Source: Yersinia mollaretii ATCC 43969 (GTDB lineage Bacteria; Pseudomonadota; Gammaproteobacteria; Enterobacterales; Enterobacteriaceae). From it: a stretch of 64,000 nt of DNA. This document shows, in pieces, positions 39,518 through 50,019 of this stretch (its first letter is position 1; each line of letters begins with the position of its first letter). Under the pieces are notes generated by a model. It had not been told where the DNA came from, made no database searches, and worked only from the letters and a program-made list of their open reading frames with translations. The translations under genes and the position numbers were made by a program. The stretch lies in assembly GCF_013282725.1 (NCBI RefSeq), contig NZ_CP054043.1, positions 496,001 through 560,000 on the forward strand, in the 5' to 3' direction.

Positions 39518-40969
39518 TTAGCTGTATGCCGCTACCGCAGCTCTCATACCGCTGCCAATGATGGATTGCAGTTGTTCTGTCACCTGATCGGCCAATTGCG
39601 GTACGGCCGTCAAATCCTGCCCCCAATGGGTCGCATCAGACAGCACGCTGTTAACCAATTCAGCCAGTGTAATGTCGTTGTGATTGACGCCACTCCACAG
39701 GGTAGAAAAGCGCTCCAACCAGTGAGCATCATCCTGCAATGGGTAAGTTTGCCCCTCACGTTCGCCACGATAAAAGGCGATCAGGGCAGCCAGAGCAAAG
39801 GTCAGGCGTGGCGGTAATTTGCCTTGCTGCTGCTGATACGTCAGCAACTGCGGCAAGATACGGGTGCGGAATTTTGTCATTCCATTCAAAGCGATAGAGA
39901 GAAGTTGGTGCTGAATGAACGGGTTGCGGAAACGGCTCAAGACCGCCTGAGAGAATGACAACAACTCCTCTTCCGGCAAGTCCAGTACTGGCACAATCTC
40001 TTCGGTAATGGTTTTTTCTACAAAACGGCTGATCTGGGCGTCGTCCATCGTCTGACCGACAGTGTCTAGCCCAGATAGGTAAGCCACCGGAACCAGCGCA
40101 GTGTGTGCGCCATTCAAGATAGCCACTTTGCGCTCTTTGTAGGGTTTGATGTCATCAACAATGCGCACGTTCAGATCTAATTGATCCAGACGAAGCTCTT
40201 GCGCCAACGCTTTTGGCCCTTGGATAACAAATAGATAGAAGTATTCTGCGGTGTCGAGGAAGCTATCCTGATAACCCAGTTCAGTTTGCAGCGCCGCCAC
40301 TTCATCACGTGGATAGCCGGTGACGATGCGGTCAACTAAGGTGGAGCAGAAGGTGTTGTTTTCAGTCAGCCACTGAGTAAATTCAACAGGCAGTTGCCAG
40401 TGGCTGGCGTAGCGCAGTACCAATTCACGCAGAGCTTCACCATTGTAATCAATCAGTTCGCAAGGCAGCAGTACCCAACCTTTATCTGCGGCACCGGCAA
40501 AATGTTCAAACCGTTCGAACAGCAGACGGGTCAATTTGGCCGGGAAAGAGCTAGGTGGCGCGTCACTGAATTGATCGGCTTCGTTCCAAGCAATCCCGGC
40601 TTCTGTGGTGTTAGAGAACATAAAGCGGATATTGGCATCGCGGGCCAGCGCCAGATATTCATCGAATTGACGGTAGATATTGATTTCGCGGTTAACCGAG
40701 CGGATCAGGCGGGATTCACGCACCGCTTCGCCCTGCTCATTCAAACCCCGGATCACCGCCGTATACAGGCCATCCTGTGTGCTGAGTGAGGGCGGAAAAT
40801 CAGTATCGATAGGGCGGATCACCACGATCCCAGCATTAAGATCGGTATGCTCATTCAGTAAATCAATCTGCCAATCGACAAAAGCACGCAGGAAGTTACC
40901 TTCGCCGAACTGAATAATTTTGTCTGGGTGGCTACGGCCGGGAAAGTCACGACGGTTCAGGGTTTGCAT
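39518..40969 (-). CDS. uxaB: Tagaturonate reductase (altronate oxidoreductase) UxaB
   Basis: UxaB reduces D-tagaturonate to D-altronate with NADH. The 483-residue protein is of the mannitol dehydrogenase group, with a Rossmann segment at the start ([19 protein letters not shown]) and the catalytic [13 protein letters not shown] motif near residue 277. It sits between uxaC, 150 bp upstream, and uxaA. In E. coli uxaB is a separate unit from uxaCA, so the three-gene run is a different arrangement. Confidence 0.96.
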   Translation of the reverse strand: MQTLNRRDFPGRSHPDKIIQFGEGNFLRAFVDWQIDLLNEHTDLNAGIVVIRPIDTDFPPSLSTQDGLYTAVIRGLNEQGEAVRESRLIRSVNREINIYRQFDEYLALARDANIRFMFSNTTEAGIAWNEADQFSDAPPSSFPAKLTRLLFERFEHFAGAADKGWVLLPCELIDYNGEALRELVLRYASHWQLPVEFTQWLTENNTFCSTLVDRIVTGYPRDEVAALQTELGYQDSFLDTAEYFYLFVIQGPKALAQELRLDQLDLNVRIVDDIKPYKERKVAILNGAHTALVPVAYLSGLDTVGQTMDDAQISRFVEKTITEEIVPVLDLPEEELLSFSQAVLSRFRNPFIQHQLLSIALNGMTKFRTRILPQLLTYQQQQGKLPPRLTFALAALIAFYRGEREGQTYPLQDDAHWLERFSTLWSGVNHNDITLAELVNSVLSDATHWGQDLTAVPQLADQVTEQLQSIIGSGMRAAVAAYS

Positions 40970-41119
40970 CAGGGTTCACCTCATAACGCATGCAGCTTTG
41001 GACCGTGCATCACTGACAGTCCGTGCTTTTCAGCCAAGCGTTAAATAAACAATAAGTTAAAGTTATGCGGGGCTGACATGCAGCCCCGTGATGGGTTGCC
41101 CGCTATTCAGCGCGGGCGC

Positions 41120-42529
41120 TTATAGCTCAATGGCAAAATATTGTTTCGCGTTATCGAAACAGATGTTTTTCACCATGGAACCCAGCAGCTCAATATCCGC
41201 AGGTGCTTCGCCGTCTTCAACCCAGCGGCCAATCATCTGGCACAAAATGCGGCGGAAGTATTCATGGCGGGTATATGACAAGAAGCTACGGCTATCTGTC
41301 AGCATGCCAACAAAACGGCTTAGCAAGCCCAACTGTGCCAGTTGGGTCATTTGGCGCTGCATCCCATCTTTCTGGTCGTTGAACCACCAGCCGGAACCAA
41401 ACTGCATTTTCCCTGCCGCGCCTTCGCCTTGGAAGTTGCCGACCATGGTGCCGATCACTTCGTTATCACGTGGATTCAGACAGTAAAGGATGGTTTTTGG
41501 CAGTGCATTACGCAGACCCTGTGCATCCAACAGGCGGGATAGCGGCTGCGCCAGCGGTTGGTCATTGATGGAGTCAAAACCGATATCCGGCCCCACCAGA
41601 TTAAACATGCGGCTGTTATTGTTACGCAGCGCACCAATGTGATACTGCTGCACCCATTCGCGGCGATGATATTCGCCAGACAGGAATACCAGTACGGCGG
41701 TTTTAAACTGTGCAATTTCTTCAGTGCTCGGCTGATTGCCCGCCAGACGACGCGCTAAAATCGCATCCAATGTGGCTTCGTCTGCTTCACCGTAAACCAC
41801 CACGTCCAACGCATGGTCAGAAACTTTACAGCCGTGGGCGGCAAAGTGGTCCATACGTTTGTTCAGTGCAGTACAGAGATCGGCAAAGCGGCTGATGGAA
41901 GTATCGGCGGCCGCTTCCAGACGCTGCATGTAGTCGTTAAAACTCGGTGCTTCAATGTTGAAGGCTTTGTCCGGACGCCAGCTTGGCAGCACTTTAATGT
42001 TAAAGCTGCCATCAGCGGCGATGGCTTTGTGGTGGCGCAGGTCGTCAATAGGGTCATCAGTGGTGCCGACCATTTTGACATTCATCTGCTGCATGATGCC
42101 ACGGGCAGAGAAGCTCTCCTGAGCCAGTAATTCATTACCACGCTGCCAGATCTCTTCTGACGTTTTCGGTGACAATAATTTACCTGTAATACCAAATGGA
42201 CGACGCAATTCCAGATGTGTCCAGTGATAGAGCGGGTTACCGATGGTATGAGGAACCGTTGCCGCCCAAGCTTCGAACTTCTCGCGGTCACTGGCATCAC
42301 CGGTACACAGACGTTCTGCAACACCATTGGTCCGCATCGCACGCCACTTATAGTGGTCACCTTTCAACCAGATGTCATACAGATTCTTAAAGCGGTAGTT
42401 TTCTGCAATCTGCTCTGGGGGTAAATGGCAGTGATAATCATAAATCGGCTGATCTTTTGCATAGTCATGATACAGACGACGGGCGAATTCGGTGTCGAGC
42501 AAAAAGTCTTCGGTCAAAAACTGCGACAT
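41120..42529 (-). CDS. uxaC: Glucuronate/galacturonate isomerase UxaC
   Basis: UxaC converts glucuronate to fructuronate and galacturonate to tagaturonate. The 469-residue protein has the amidohydrolase-like motif [13 protein letters not shown] near residue 31 and [20 protein letters not shown] near the end. The ATG at 42,527-42,529 follows a GAGGAA site and gives the family length; an open extension of eight codons lies upstream. First gene of the uxaCBA run, divergent from exuT. Confidence 0.96.
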   Translation of the reverse strand: MSQFLTEDFLLDTEFARRLYHDYAKDQPIYDYHCHLPPEQIAENYRFKNLYDIWLKGDHYKWRAMRTNGVAERLCTGDASDREKFEAWAATVPHTIGNPLYHWTHLELRRPFGITGKLLSPKTSEEIWQRGNELLAQESFSARGIMQQMNVKMVGTTDDPIDDLRHHKAIAADGSFNIKVLPSWRPDKAFNIEAPSFNDYMQRLEAAADTSISRFADLCTALNKRMDHFAAHGCKVSDHALDVVVYGEADEATLDAILARRLAGNQPSTEEIAQFKTAVLVFLSGEYHRREWVQQYHIGALRNNNSRMFNLVGPDIGFDSINDQPLAQPLSRLLDAQGLRNALPKTILYCLNPRDNEVIGTMVGNFQGEGAAGKMQFGSGWWFNDQKDGMQRQMTQLAQLGLLSRFVGMLTDSRSFLSYTRHEYFRRILCQMIGRWVEDGEAPADIELLGSMVKNICFDNAKQYFAIEL

Positions 42530-42553
42530 ATTAGGTTCCTCACTTGAGTACAT

Positions 42554-43134
42554 CTTCGAGCACTGCTTCCTGTTATCGCGAAGTTATCACACCAATTCCA
42601 TCTATCGTCCAGCATTTTTTTATCGATAGTGATCGCAAAAAGCTAACAAAAAGAACAAATACTCAACATTTATAGTCTATTTAGTCCCTTGCGGCACTAA
42701 GTCTGTCGGGTTCTATTATTCCCTAATTGAAAAGTGGTTTTTGTGATATCACTCAACTTTTAAATCTGTATGACAAGTTATTGTTGCGTCGTCCTCAGTC
42801 ATCTCATCCGCAATGTTCAATCAAAGGCGCTGATTTGACCTAAATGGGAATAGACAAGCAAGAATGAGAGCAGTTACAGCACAGCGGCTCTCAATAGGAA
42901 GGGATACCCAAAGTAGTTGAAGCGACCAATCACATTCGAGCCTCAACTCAATAAAGAAAGCATGACCCAAAGTAATGGGGTTGCAGGTCGGCTGCAAACA
43001 CCACTGCAACACCAATTAAGTAAGGTCAGGTACCTCCGCATGCACAGCAATGTCGGGTTGGACCAAATTGCGCCATGAAATGCGGCTACAGCTGCAATTC
43101 ATAGCAGTAATCTTAGACTGGGAGAACGTTATAA
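42554..43134. promoter_or_regulatory. Divergent uxaC / exuT control region
   Basis: This 581-bp gap must hold both promoters. On the uxaC side, 42,583-42,600 read leftwards contains AATTGGTGTGATAAC, a good left half of the ExuR/UxuR-type palindrome (AAATTGGTATACCAATTT) with a poor right half. TGTGA-N6-TCAAC at 42,742-42,757 is a partial CRP site, fitting catabolite control of hexuronate use. Both assignments are by eye. ERIC-like fragments occupy 42,901-43,015. Confidence 0.5.
42901..43015. repeat. Degenerate ERIC-like fragments
   Basis: Two stretches beginning ATACCCAAAGTA and GACCCAAAGTAATGG resemble ERIC left ends, the second continuing GTTGCAGGTCGGCTGCAAACACC. The palindromic core is absent. 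They lie between uxaC and exuT. Confidence 0.5.
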
Positions 43135-44439
43135 ATGGTGCGTAAAATTAAAGGCTTACGCTGGTACATGATCGCTTTGGTCACCGTCGGCACAATATTG
43201 GGTTACCTAACACGTAACGCGATTGCTGTTGCCGCACCGACGTTGCAAGAGCAGTTACATATCACAACACAGCAATACTCTTACATCATCGCCGCTTATT
43301 CTGCTGCTTACACCTTAATGCAACCGGTCGCCGGTTATGTTCTGGATGTGATGGGCACCAAAGTGGGCTATGCCATGTTTGCCATTATGTGGGCCATCTT
43401 CTGTATGAGCACCGCGTTGGCCAGCAGCTGGGGGGGGTTAGCGATCGCCCGTGGTGCGGTAGGTATGGCAGAGGCTGCTATGATCCCTGCGGGCCTGAAG
43501 GCCAGTAGTGAATGGTTCCCGGCAAAAGAGCGTTCTATTGCTGTAGGCTACTTCAACGTCGGCTCCTCAATCGGCGGCATGATTGCTCCCCCATTAGTGG
43601 TGTGGGCTATCGTGATGCATAGCTGGCAGATGGCCTTTATCATCACCGGTGTGCTCAGCCTGATTTGGGCGATTGCCTGGTTGATTCTCTACAAACACCC
43701 GAAAGATCAGAAGAAACTGACTGATGAAGAGCGCGAATACATCCTCAGTGGTCAGGAAGCACAGCACTCCACCGCTAACGCTAAAAAGATGTCTGCATTG
43801 CAGATTATCCGTAACCGTCAGTTCTGGGGGATTGCGATCCCACGTTTCTTGGCAGAACCGGCTTGGGGGACATTCAACGCGTGGATCCCACTGTTCATGT
43901 TCAAAGCCTATGGCTTTAACCTGAAAGAGATCGCCATGTTTGCTTGGATGCCAATGCTGTTTGCCGATTTGGGCTGCATTTTGGGTGGCTACCTGCCACC
44001 ACTGTTCCAGAAGCATTTCAAAGTTAACCTGATTGTGTCCCGTAAGTTAGTGGTCACAATGGGTGGCCTGTTGATGATTGCACCGGGGACTATCGGTCTG
44101 TTCACTAGCCCTTATGCTGCGATCGCACTGCTGTGTGTGGGGGGCTTTGCTCACCAATCACTGTCTGGCGCACTGATTACACTCTCGTCTGACGTCTTTG
44201 GTCGAAACGAAGTGGCAACCGCTAACGGCTTGACCGGTATGGCCGCTTGGACAGCCAGTACCATGTTTGCTCTAGTAGTGGGCGCGTTGGCTGACACCAT
44301 GGGCTTCAGCCCACTGTTTGCCGCCTTGGCCGTGTTTGACGTGTTAGCGGTAGTGGTTATCTGGACCGTGCTGCAAAACCGTCCGGCAGCCGAACCCGCT
44401 ATCGACCCCGTTCAGCAATCTCCGGCCGGACAGAACTGA
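43135..44439 (+). CDS. exuT: Hexuronate transporter ExuT
   Basis: ExuT imports galacturonate and glucuronate. The 434-residue protein is a major-facilitator member with about 12 helices; it opens GLRWYMIALVTVGTILGYLT and has the anion:cation symporter-type segment AYSAAYTLMQPVAGYVLD near residue 54. It is divergent from uxaCBA and followed by a strong terminator, then exuR. Confidence 0.96.
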   Translation: MVRKIKGLRWYMIALVTVGTILGYLTRNAIAVAAPTLQEQLHITTQQYSYIIAAYSAAYTLMQPVAGYVLDVMGTKVGYAMFAIMWAIFCMSTALASSWGGLAIARGAVGMAEAAMIPAGLKASSEWFPAKERSIAVGYFNVGSSIGGMIAPPLVVWAIVMHSWQMAFIITGVLSLIWAIAWLILYKHPKDQKKLTDEEREYILSGQEAQHSTANAKKMSALQIIRNRQFWGIAIPRFLAEPAWGTFNAWIPLFMFKAYGFNLKEIAMFAWMPMLFADLGCILGGYLPPLFQKHFKVNLIVSRKLVVTMGGLLMIAPGTIGLFTSPYAAIALLCVGGFAHQSLSGALITLSSDVFGRNEVATANGLTGMAAWTASTMFALVVGALADTMGFSPLFAALAVFDVLAVVVIWTVLQNRPAAEPAIDPVQQSPAGQN

Positions 44440-44477
44440 TCTGATTCGCGATAGTTAAGTTCTCGCCTCAATAAAAT

Positions 44478-44508
44478 GCCCGGTTATTATTTGCCGGGCT
44501 TTTTATTA
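44478..44508 (+). terminator. exuT terminator
   Basis: GCCCGG and CCGGGC pair around a ten-base AT-rich loop and are followed by TTTTTATT, about 40 bp after exuT. Confidence 0.85.
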
Positions 44509-44576
44509 CCCATCAGCCCCAATAGCCCGCGCATTTTCCATCACAACTGTGATAGCAATGACTAGAACCCCGTAGG

Positions 44577-44597
44577 GATAAGTGGTATAACAAGTCC
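44577..44597. promoter_or_regulatory. Candidate ExuR operator before exuR
   Basis: AAGTGGTATAACAAGT differs from the core of the ExuR/UxuR box (TTGGTATACCAA) at two positions. It lies about 90 bp before exuR, which suggests autoregulation. Confidence 0.5.
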
Positions 44598-44681
44598 AAT
44601 TATCTCTCCCTTGAGATACCATTCCTTCCAGACAAAATGAGCCGCAAAATTGCGGCCTCAGTTGATCCAAGAGCCTTAATC

Positions 44682-45491
44682 ATGGAATTCACAGAAACCA
44701 GACGGTTGTACCAGCAGTTAGCCGCAGAGTTAAAGCAGCGAATCGAAGCGGGTGTTTATCCGGTAGGTGATAAATTGCCCGCAGAACGCTACATTTCCGA
44801 AGAGATGAATGTCAGCCGAACCGTGGTCCGTGAAGCGATTATCATGCTGGAAGTGGAAGGTTACGTCGAAGTGCGCAAAGGCTCCGGCATCCATGTGATG
44901 TCGAATAAGCAAAAACACTTGGTGATGCCCAATCAGGGGATTGAGTTCGCCACTGCTGGCCCTTTTGAGCTGTTACAGGCGCGCCAACTGATCGAAAGTA
45001 ATATTGCTGAATTCGCCGCCACGCAGGTGACACGGCAAGATATCGTGCAATTGATCGAGATCCAGAAACATGCGCGGCAGGAAGATCGTTTCCGTGACTC
45101 GCAGTGGGATCTCAAATTCCATGTGCAGGTGGCGTTGGCGACCCAAAATACCGCCATGGCAACAATTGTCGAAAAAATGTGGAGCCAGCGGGTGCATAAT
45201 CCCTACTGGATAAAGCTGCATGAACATATCGACGATAAATCGATTGAGAGCTGGTGCGAAGATCACGACAGGATACTTGAAGCTTTGATGCGCAAAGATC
45301 CCTACGCCAGCAAACTCGCCATGTGGCAACATCTGGAAAATACCAAACAGATGCTGTTCCGCGCGACGACCGATGATTTCGAATTTAATGTGGACCGCTA
45401 TTTATTCACAGAAAATCCCGTGGTTCACCTCGATATCCCCAAAGAAATGGGTGTGGCAGGCATTGGCGTGGTCAATGGTGAACGGCGCTAA
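44682..45491 (+). CDS. exuR: Hexuronate regulon repressor ExuR
   Basis: ExuR represses uxaCBA, exuT and itself until tagaturonate or fructuronate binds. The 269-residue protein is of the GntR/FadR group: a winged helix-turn-helix at about residues 5-75 ([37 protein letters not shown]) and a helical FCD effector domain. I place the start at the ATG at 44,682, matching the family N-terminus; an upstream in-frame ATG at 44,637 would add 15 residues encoded by a palindromic stretch (GCCGCAA-AA-TTGCGGC). Confidence 0.94.
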   Translation: MEFTETRRLYQQLAAELKQRIEAGVYPVGDKLPAERYISEEMNVSRTVVREAIIMLEVEGYVEVRKGSGIHVMSNKQKHLVMPNQGIEFATAGPFELLQARQLIESNIAEFAATQVTRQDIVQLIEIQKHARQEDRFRDSQWDLKFHVQVALATQNTAMATIVEKMWSQRVHNPYWIKLHEHIDDKSIESWCEDHDRILEALMRKDPYASKLAMWQHLENTKQMLFRATTDDFEFNVDRYLFTENPVVHLDIPKEMGVAGIGVVNGERR

Positions 45492-45518
45492 CACCCAAAG
45501 CGAAGCAAATAAAATCGA

Positions 45519-45552
45519 GAGAAGAGAAACTCTCACTCTTGTTTCTCTTCTC
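45519..45552 (+). terminator. Strong hairpin after exuR
   Basis: GAGAAGAGAAAC and GTTTCTCTTCTC form a perfect 12-pair stem with a ten-base loop, 28 bp after exuR. It lacks a following T run, so it may stabilise the message rather than terminate alone. Confidence 0.55.
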
Positions 45553-45743
45553 GGCATAAATAGGCCGCTTTAGGGTCAGTAAATGTCGAGTTCTGTCAGC
45601 AAACGTCATCGTTACGCTTATTTTTAAACCATTGATTAATAAACGCCCAGTTAGCATCTATATTTCCCTGTTTCATATCCCGCTATTTTGCTAAAGTGGC
45701 AGCACTTTTTTATTCGGGTGCTTTGGGAGCGAAACGCAAATAT

Positions 45744-46277
45744 ATGCGCTGGTTGTTTGCTCTATTTATTGCAGTGTCTGGCTGGGCCGGTTCGGTCTCC
45801 GGTGGCATGCCCTCGCACACGAATTCCAGCCCATCAGGCATGGCGTTATCCGCGCTGAGTGCTGCTTATTCTGACGACTCTCTTGTTAGCGTGACGCCCT
45901 TATGCGTCAGTGCATTGCCATCCTCCCTGAGCCTGCAAAATAGTGTCATACACCCGCAATTGCGTCTGGTGGGTGTGCCCGCCAAGAAAACGGCTATAAA
46001 AAATCGACTGGGGGCCGCCAAATTTACCGGCTCGACCAATCCTTCACTGGCCAATAACAGTTGGGCTGGCACAAAACTCGCCATGATAGGCGGCAGCCGT
46101 GCAGATGAAATCTATAAACAACCACGGCAATCACTGCCGCTGGTGAATTATTCCAACTGGATATTCCATGTATCGACACAGCGAAATCGTGTGGGTGGCT
46201 GGAAAGAGAGTAATATTCAATATAGCGGGATGCTTACCTACCACCATGATGATGTGATGGCTTTTTCGTTGTCATAG
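45744..46277 (+). CDS. Hypothetical secreted protein
   Basis: I do not recognise this 177-residue protein. It starts with a probable signal peptide (MRWLFALFIAVSGWAGSVSG) and continues with a Ser/Ala-rich region and a basic C-terminal half containing NSWAGTKLAMIGGS. An upstream GTG at 45,696 would add 16 residues. It lies between exuR and yqjA, where E. coli has no equivalent gene, so it may be specific to yersiniae. That it is coding rests on the open frame and the signal peptide. Confidence 0.6.
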   Translation: MRWLFALFIAVSGWAGSVSGGMPSHTNSSPSGMALSALSAAYSDDSLVSVTPLCVSALPSSLSLQNSVIHPQLRLVGVPAKKTAIKNRLGAAKFTGSTNPSLANNSWAGTKLAMIGGSRADEIYKQPRQSLPLVNYSNWIFHVSTQRNRVGGWKESNIQYSGMLTYHHDDVMAFSLS

Positions 46278-46435
46278 CCTCAGAGTTGTCGCAACGAGAA
46301 GTACATTCACCTCTAGGCAGTACATTGACCTCTTGATATCAGCGAATGAGTTTGTTTTGAATACCTTTATCAAACCATCGCTTAAACACGAAAATTATCG
46401 GATATCTTCGCAACTCGTGTTTATAAACTAACGGA

Positions 46436-46512
46436 TATACCCAAAGTAATTGCAGTTGCAGGTAAGCAGCAAACAAACACCCCCGCAGCTTTAAGTACGA
46501 AGGATATATAAC
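46436..46512. repeat. Short ERIC-type repeat (internal deletion form)
   Basis: ATACCCAAAGTAATTGCAG, then GCAGGTAAGCAGCAAAC and CGCAGCTTTAAGTACGAAGGATATA give the two ends of an ERIC unit without the central palindrome. Such roughly 70-bp forms are known in yersiniae. It lies about 20 bp before yqjA and may be in its leader. Confidence 0.7.
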
Positions 46513-46534
46513 AATGACGTTTTAGGAATACCAG

Positions 46535-47227
46535 ATGGATATCATTAAAGAACTCTTACATGCTTTATGGGCACAGGACTATGAGACGCTGGCTAACCCG
46601 TCTCTGGTGTGGGCCATCTATATCCTGCTGTTTGTGATACTTTTTCTGGAAAATGGTTTGCTTCCGGCAGCATTTTTACCGGGCGATAGTCTGCTGATTC
46701 TGGTCGGCGTACTGATTTCAAAAGGTGCCATGAGCTTCCCAGTTACTCTGGTGGTATTGACTACGGCGGCCAGCCTTGGCTGTTGGGTCAGCTATATTCA
46801 GGGTCGATGGCTGGGGAATACCAAAGTGGTACAGGGCTGGCTCTCTCATCTCCCGGCCCATTATCATCAGCGCGCCCATAATTTGTTCCACCGCCACGGG
46901 TTATCCGCCCTGCTGGTGGGCCGTTTTCTGGCCTTCGTGCGCACCTTGTTGCCCACAATTGCCGGTCTTTCTGGCCTGAGTAATGCCCGTTTTCAATTCT
47001 TCAACTGGATGAGTGGCTTGCTGTGGGTATTGATTCTGACCACTATGGGCTTTGCTTTCGGTAAAACACCCGTATTCCTTAAATACGAAGATGAAGTGAT
47101 GTTTTTCCTGATGTTGCTGCCACTGGCACTGTTGGTGATTGGCTTGTTTGGTTCTTTATATGTGCTTTGGCGCAAGAAGAATGCCGCCCCAATTGACGAT
47201 AGCAATGACAAAGGTAAGTCAGAGTGA
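46535..47227 (+). CDS. yqjA: DedA family membrane protein YqjA
   Basis: DedA proteins act in membrane lipid and proton balance; E. coli YqjA supports growth at high pH and multidrug tolerance. The 230-residue protein has about five to six helices and the conserved [18 protein letters not shown] and [20 protein letters not shown] motifs with the charged residues essential in E. coli. It overlaps mzrA by four bases (GTGA). Confidence 0.95.
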   Translation: MDIIKELLHALWAQDYETLANPSLVWAIYILLFVILFLENGLLPAAFLPGDSLLILVGVLISKGAMSFPVTLVVLTTAASLGCWVSYIQGRWLGNTKVVQGWLSHLPAHYHQRAHNLFHRHGLSALLVGRFLAFVRTLLPTIAGLSGLSNARFQFFNWMSGLLWVLILTTMGFAFGKTPVFLKYEDEVMFFLMLLPLALLVIGLFGSLYVLWRKKNAAPIDDSNDKGKSE

Positions 47228-47613
47228 TCAAGCTCAGGGGCCGTTTTGGCCGCCCAGTTTGGCATTATCTTATTCTGCCCGTGACCGCCTTGTTGCTGGC
47301 GGCACTGCTGTTTACGCCCATTATTATGCGCACCGAGAGTGCGTTAAAAATCCGGCCGAATCAGCAGGGGTTGTCGTTGCCCGATGGGTTTTATCTGTAC
47401 CAGCATCTCGACCAGAGGGGCATCCGCATCAAAAGTATTATCCCAGAGAAGGACAGTCTGGTGGTGAATCTGGAATCCCCTGAGCAGCAGAAAGAAGCCA
47501 TTGAGGTGTTACAGGATATCTTGCCAAGTGGCTATGTCATCGTCTCGAGTGAATCAAAAAAACGTCATCGATTATTGCCCGCATTCAGAAATAACATACA
47601 AAATGTAGGGTAA
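47224..47613 (+). CDS. mzrA: EnvZ/OmpR modulator MzrA
   Basis: MzrA is a small inner-membrane protein that binds EnvZ and modulates EnvZ/OmpR signalling. The 129-residue product has one membrane helix (about residues 15-33) and a periplasmic domain with [20 protein letters not shown] and LPSGYVI, as in E. coli MzrA. It starts with GTG overlapping the yqjA stop, the usual yqjA-mzrA arrangement. Confidence 0.9.
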   Translation: MIKLRGRFGRPVWHYLILPVTALLLAALLFTPIIMRTESALKIRPNQQGLSLPDGFYLYQHLDQRGIRIKSIIPEKDSLVVNLESPEQQKEAIEVLQDILPSGYVIVSSESKKRHRLLPAFRNNIQNVG

Positions 47614-47798
47614 TTCATACGGCGGGGGTAATATCTCCGCCGTTCCCTCCACTTTATTCCCCCTTTATTCTGCTGATATCTGATTAATCTATAAAAAAAC
47701 CTGTAGTAAACTTGGGTATCACATCATTCAGCGCTATGCTTAGTCATTCACGGCAACCTGTTTCGACTTTGAATCTTGCTGTAAAAGGAAGCAATACT

Positions 47799-48191
47799 AT
47801 GTTGTTACGTACGACGTTATTACGTCATTCTCTCCTGTTGGTTTTACCTATCATCGTGTTTTCGAGTACCGCTCAGGCAGCGGTTGACAATGAATGCGAT
47901 ATAAAAGCCAAAGAAATCCAACAACAGATAGATTATGCCAAACAGCATGGCAATACTCGCCGCGCAACAGGGCTTGAAACCGCATTAAAAGAAGTTAAAA
48001 ATAATTGCACTGCGGAAAGTCTGAAGGCTGATCGGCAGAAAAAAATTCAGCAAAAGCAGCACAAAGTCACTGAGCGTCAGCAAGAGTTAAAAGAGGCTCA
48101 GCAGAAAGGTGATGCTAGCAAAATTGCCAAGCAGCAGAAGAAGTTAACAGAAGCACAAGCTGAGTTAAAACAAGCTAAGGAACAGAAATAG
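47799..48191 (+). CDS. yqjC: YqjC family periplasmic protein
   Basis: The 130-residue protein has a signal peptide (cleavage after AQA near residue 27), then CDIKAKEIQQQIDYAKQHGN and a long charged coiled-coil tail rich in Lys, Gln and Glu, matching the DUF1090 protein YqjC. The ATG at 47,799 with an AAGGA site is preferred over the longer open frame. Function is unknown. Confidence 0.88.
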   Translation: MLLRTTLLRHSLLLVLPIIVFSSTAQAAVDNECDIKAKEIQQQIDYAKQHGNTRRATGLETALKEVKNNCTAESLKADRQKKIQQKQHKVTERQQELKEAQQKGDASKIAKQQKKLTEAQAELKQAKEQK

Positions 48192-48316
48192 CAACTTCGT
48201 TTTTCAAGATGAAAACAGCGAACTATCCGGGGTTATTTTAGGATTATTAACCTGTTAACCTCCGGAGAAATTCGTTACGTTTGGTATTCCCCTCAGTTAT
48301 GTTAAGGAGCTATTAC

Positions 48317-48622
48317 ATGCCACAAGATAAAACCTCTGAACATTTACGCGCTGAACTTAAGTCACTGGCAGATACATTAGAAGAAGTGCTGCAATCTTCG
48401 ACCGATAAGCCGAAAGCTGAGTTAGACAAACTGCGGGCCAAAGCAGAAAGCGCGTTGAAAGATACTCGCGAGCGTCTGAGCGAAACGGGCGATAGAATTG
48501 CTGCCCAAACCAAAGAAATTGCTGATAAAGCGGACACTTATGTCCACGATAATCCTTGGACTGGCGTAGGTATCGGTGCCGCAGTTGGCGTGGTGTTAGG
48601 CGTTCTGTTGTCTCGCCGCTAA
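48317..48622 (+). CDS. yqjD: DUF883 ribosome-associated membrane protein YqjD
   Basis: The 101-residue protein has a charged helical N-terminal part and one C-terminal membrane helix with a glycine-rich stretch (NPWTGVGIGAAVGVVLGVLLSRR is split by the loop). E. coli YqjD tethers ribosomes to the membrane in stationary phase. The ATG at 48,317 has an AAGGAG site. It overlaps yqjE (TAATG). Confidence 0.92.
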   Translation: MPQDKTSEHLRAELKSLADTLEEVLQSSTDKPKAELDKLRAKAESALKDTRERLSETGDRIAAQTKEIADKADTYVHDNPWTGVGIGAAVGVVLGVLLSRR

Positions 48623-49020
48623 TGATGGCAGAACAACCTCAAACTCAGGGCCCCGGTAAAGGGGTCCTCAATACTGTTCATCGGATTGCCACCATTGTGG
48701 TTGGCATGGTTGAAACCCGTGTACGACTGGCAGCCATTGAGCTGGAAGAAGAGAAGGCAACACTGATTCAGTTGCTGATGATGGCGGGGATCACCCTGCT
48801 GTTTACTGCTTTCGGATTGATGAGTTTGTTGGTATTGGTCATATGGGCTATTGACCCTGCCTATCGTTTAATGGCGCTGGGAACCACCACAACAGTGCTG
48901 TTAGTTCTGGCGATCATCGGTGTTATCTGGACACTCACCAAGGCGCGCCGCTCCACCCTGCTCGGTTCTACCCGTAAGCAACTGGAAACGGATCGCGAAT
49001 TATTGGAGAAAGAGCGTTGA
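48622..49020 (+). CDS. yqjE: YqjE family inner-membrane protein
   Basis: The 132-residue protein has two membrane helices (about 50-75 and 80-105) and a charged C-terminal tail, as in the phage-holin-like YqjE family. Either of two adjacent ATGs (48,622, 48,625) may be used; the first overlaps the yqjD stop. It is followed directly by yqjK. Confidence 0.9.
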   Translation: MMAEQPQTQGPGKGVLNTVHRIATIVVGMVETRVRLAAIELEEEKATLIQLLMMAGITLLFTAFGLMSLLVLVIWAIDPAYRLMALGTTTTVLLVLAIIGVIWTLTKARRSTLLGSTRKQLETDRELLEKER

Positions 49021-49301
49021 GCCGCCGTCAATTAGCAGAGGAAAAGGCCGCATTGTTACGTGAGATCCAGCAGCAACGCTTGGATCTCGCCAACTGCGCT
49101 GCGCATTGGATTGAAGTCACCGCCCCTTACGATCGTGGTTGGGCGCAGATCGTTGGTATGCGAAAATATTTGATGGTTGGCTCCAGTTTATTGGCCCTGT
49201 ACGGTGTTCGTCACCCCAGCAAGTTAATCCGTTGGTCGCGCAGAGCCGTCAGTGCATGGGGCACCATCCAATTGTTTCGCCGAACTTTTTTATTACGCTG
49301 A
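49017..49301 (+). CDS. yqjK: YqjK-like protein
   Basis: The 94-residue protein starts at a TTG that overlaps the yqjE stop (TTGA) and matches YqjK in size, position and the KAALLREIQQQRLDLA start. A weak hydrophobic stretch (about 52-64) is followed by a basic tail. Function is unknown. Confidence 0.85.
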   Translation: MSRRQLAEEKAALLREIQQQRLDLANCAAHWIEVTAPYDRGWAQIVGMRKYLMVGSSLLALYGVRHPSKLIRWSRRAVSAWGTIQLFRRTFLLR

Positions 49302-49546
49302 ATCGTCACCCCGCACCCGCGTGGGGCGTTTTCAGCGTCTCTCACCGACCGCTTCAATTTTTTTGATAAAAACCAACAGATTTTCTTGCTAACAACTTCT
49401 CAACTTCTCCACTAACATTCTCTCATCAACTCAGGGAACTTGCGGGATAACACCAGCAGGTGACCACACACAAAACATCATTTGTTAACCATTAACGCCC
49501 GCAGACGCTAGGCATTAATACAAACCACTTTTTGGAGAAGTCGTCG

Positions 49547-49942
49547 ATGAACAAATTACAAGATACTGGCCTGTTGGTAGCACGCATTCTGATGCCAATT
49601 CTGTTTATTGTGGCCGGTTACGGCAAAATGGGGGATGCCTATGCGGGAACCCAACAATACATGCAAGCGATGGGCGTCCCCGGCTTCTTCCTGCCACTGA
49701 CGATTTTGTTGGAGTTTGGTGGCGGTCTGGCAATCCTGTTTGGTTTCCTGACCCGTACCACTGCGCTGTTCATTGCTGGTTTCACCATTCTGACCGCTTT
49801 GATCTTCCACACGAACTTTGCGGAAGGCGTTAACCAACTGATGTTTATGAAAAATTTGACTATCGCGGGCGGTTTCATCGTTCTGGCGGTCGCAGGCCCA
49901 GGTGGTTTCAGTATCGACCGCCTGCTGGGCAAAAAGTGGTAA
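49547..49942 (+). CDS. yqjF: DoxX family membrane protein YqjF
   Basis: The 131-residue protein has four membrane helices with the DoxX motifs RILMPILFIVAGYGKM and LEFGGGLAILFGFLTR. The ATG at 49,547 lies nine bases after a GGAG site. E. coli YqjF sits at the same place after yqjK and before yhaJ. It is a distant relative of the DoxX-like protein at 19,517. Confidence 0.92.
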   Translation: MNKLQDTGLLVARILMPILFIVAGYGKMGDAYAGTQQYMQAMGVPGFFLPLTILLEFGGGLAILFGFLTRTTALFIAGFTILTALIFHTNFAEGVNQLMFMKNLTIAGGFIVLAVAGPGGFSIDRLLGKKW

Positions 49943-50019
49943 GCAGCACAGTGATCATGAGCAGACTCTTTTAATTAACCACGCCCTGTCATTCGATAGG
50001 GCGTAGTTTTAGTCGCCGT

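Noticed and set aside
47139..47483. Rightward frame overlapping yqjA and mzrA
   Set aside because: Shadow frame; yqjA and mzrA are well-known families in the other frames.
49547..49942. Second RiPP-type operon around the DoxX gene yqjF
   Set aside because: No DUF692, DUF2063 or precursor gene is nearby; it belongs to the yqj cluster.
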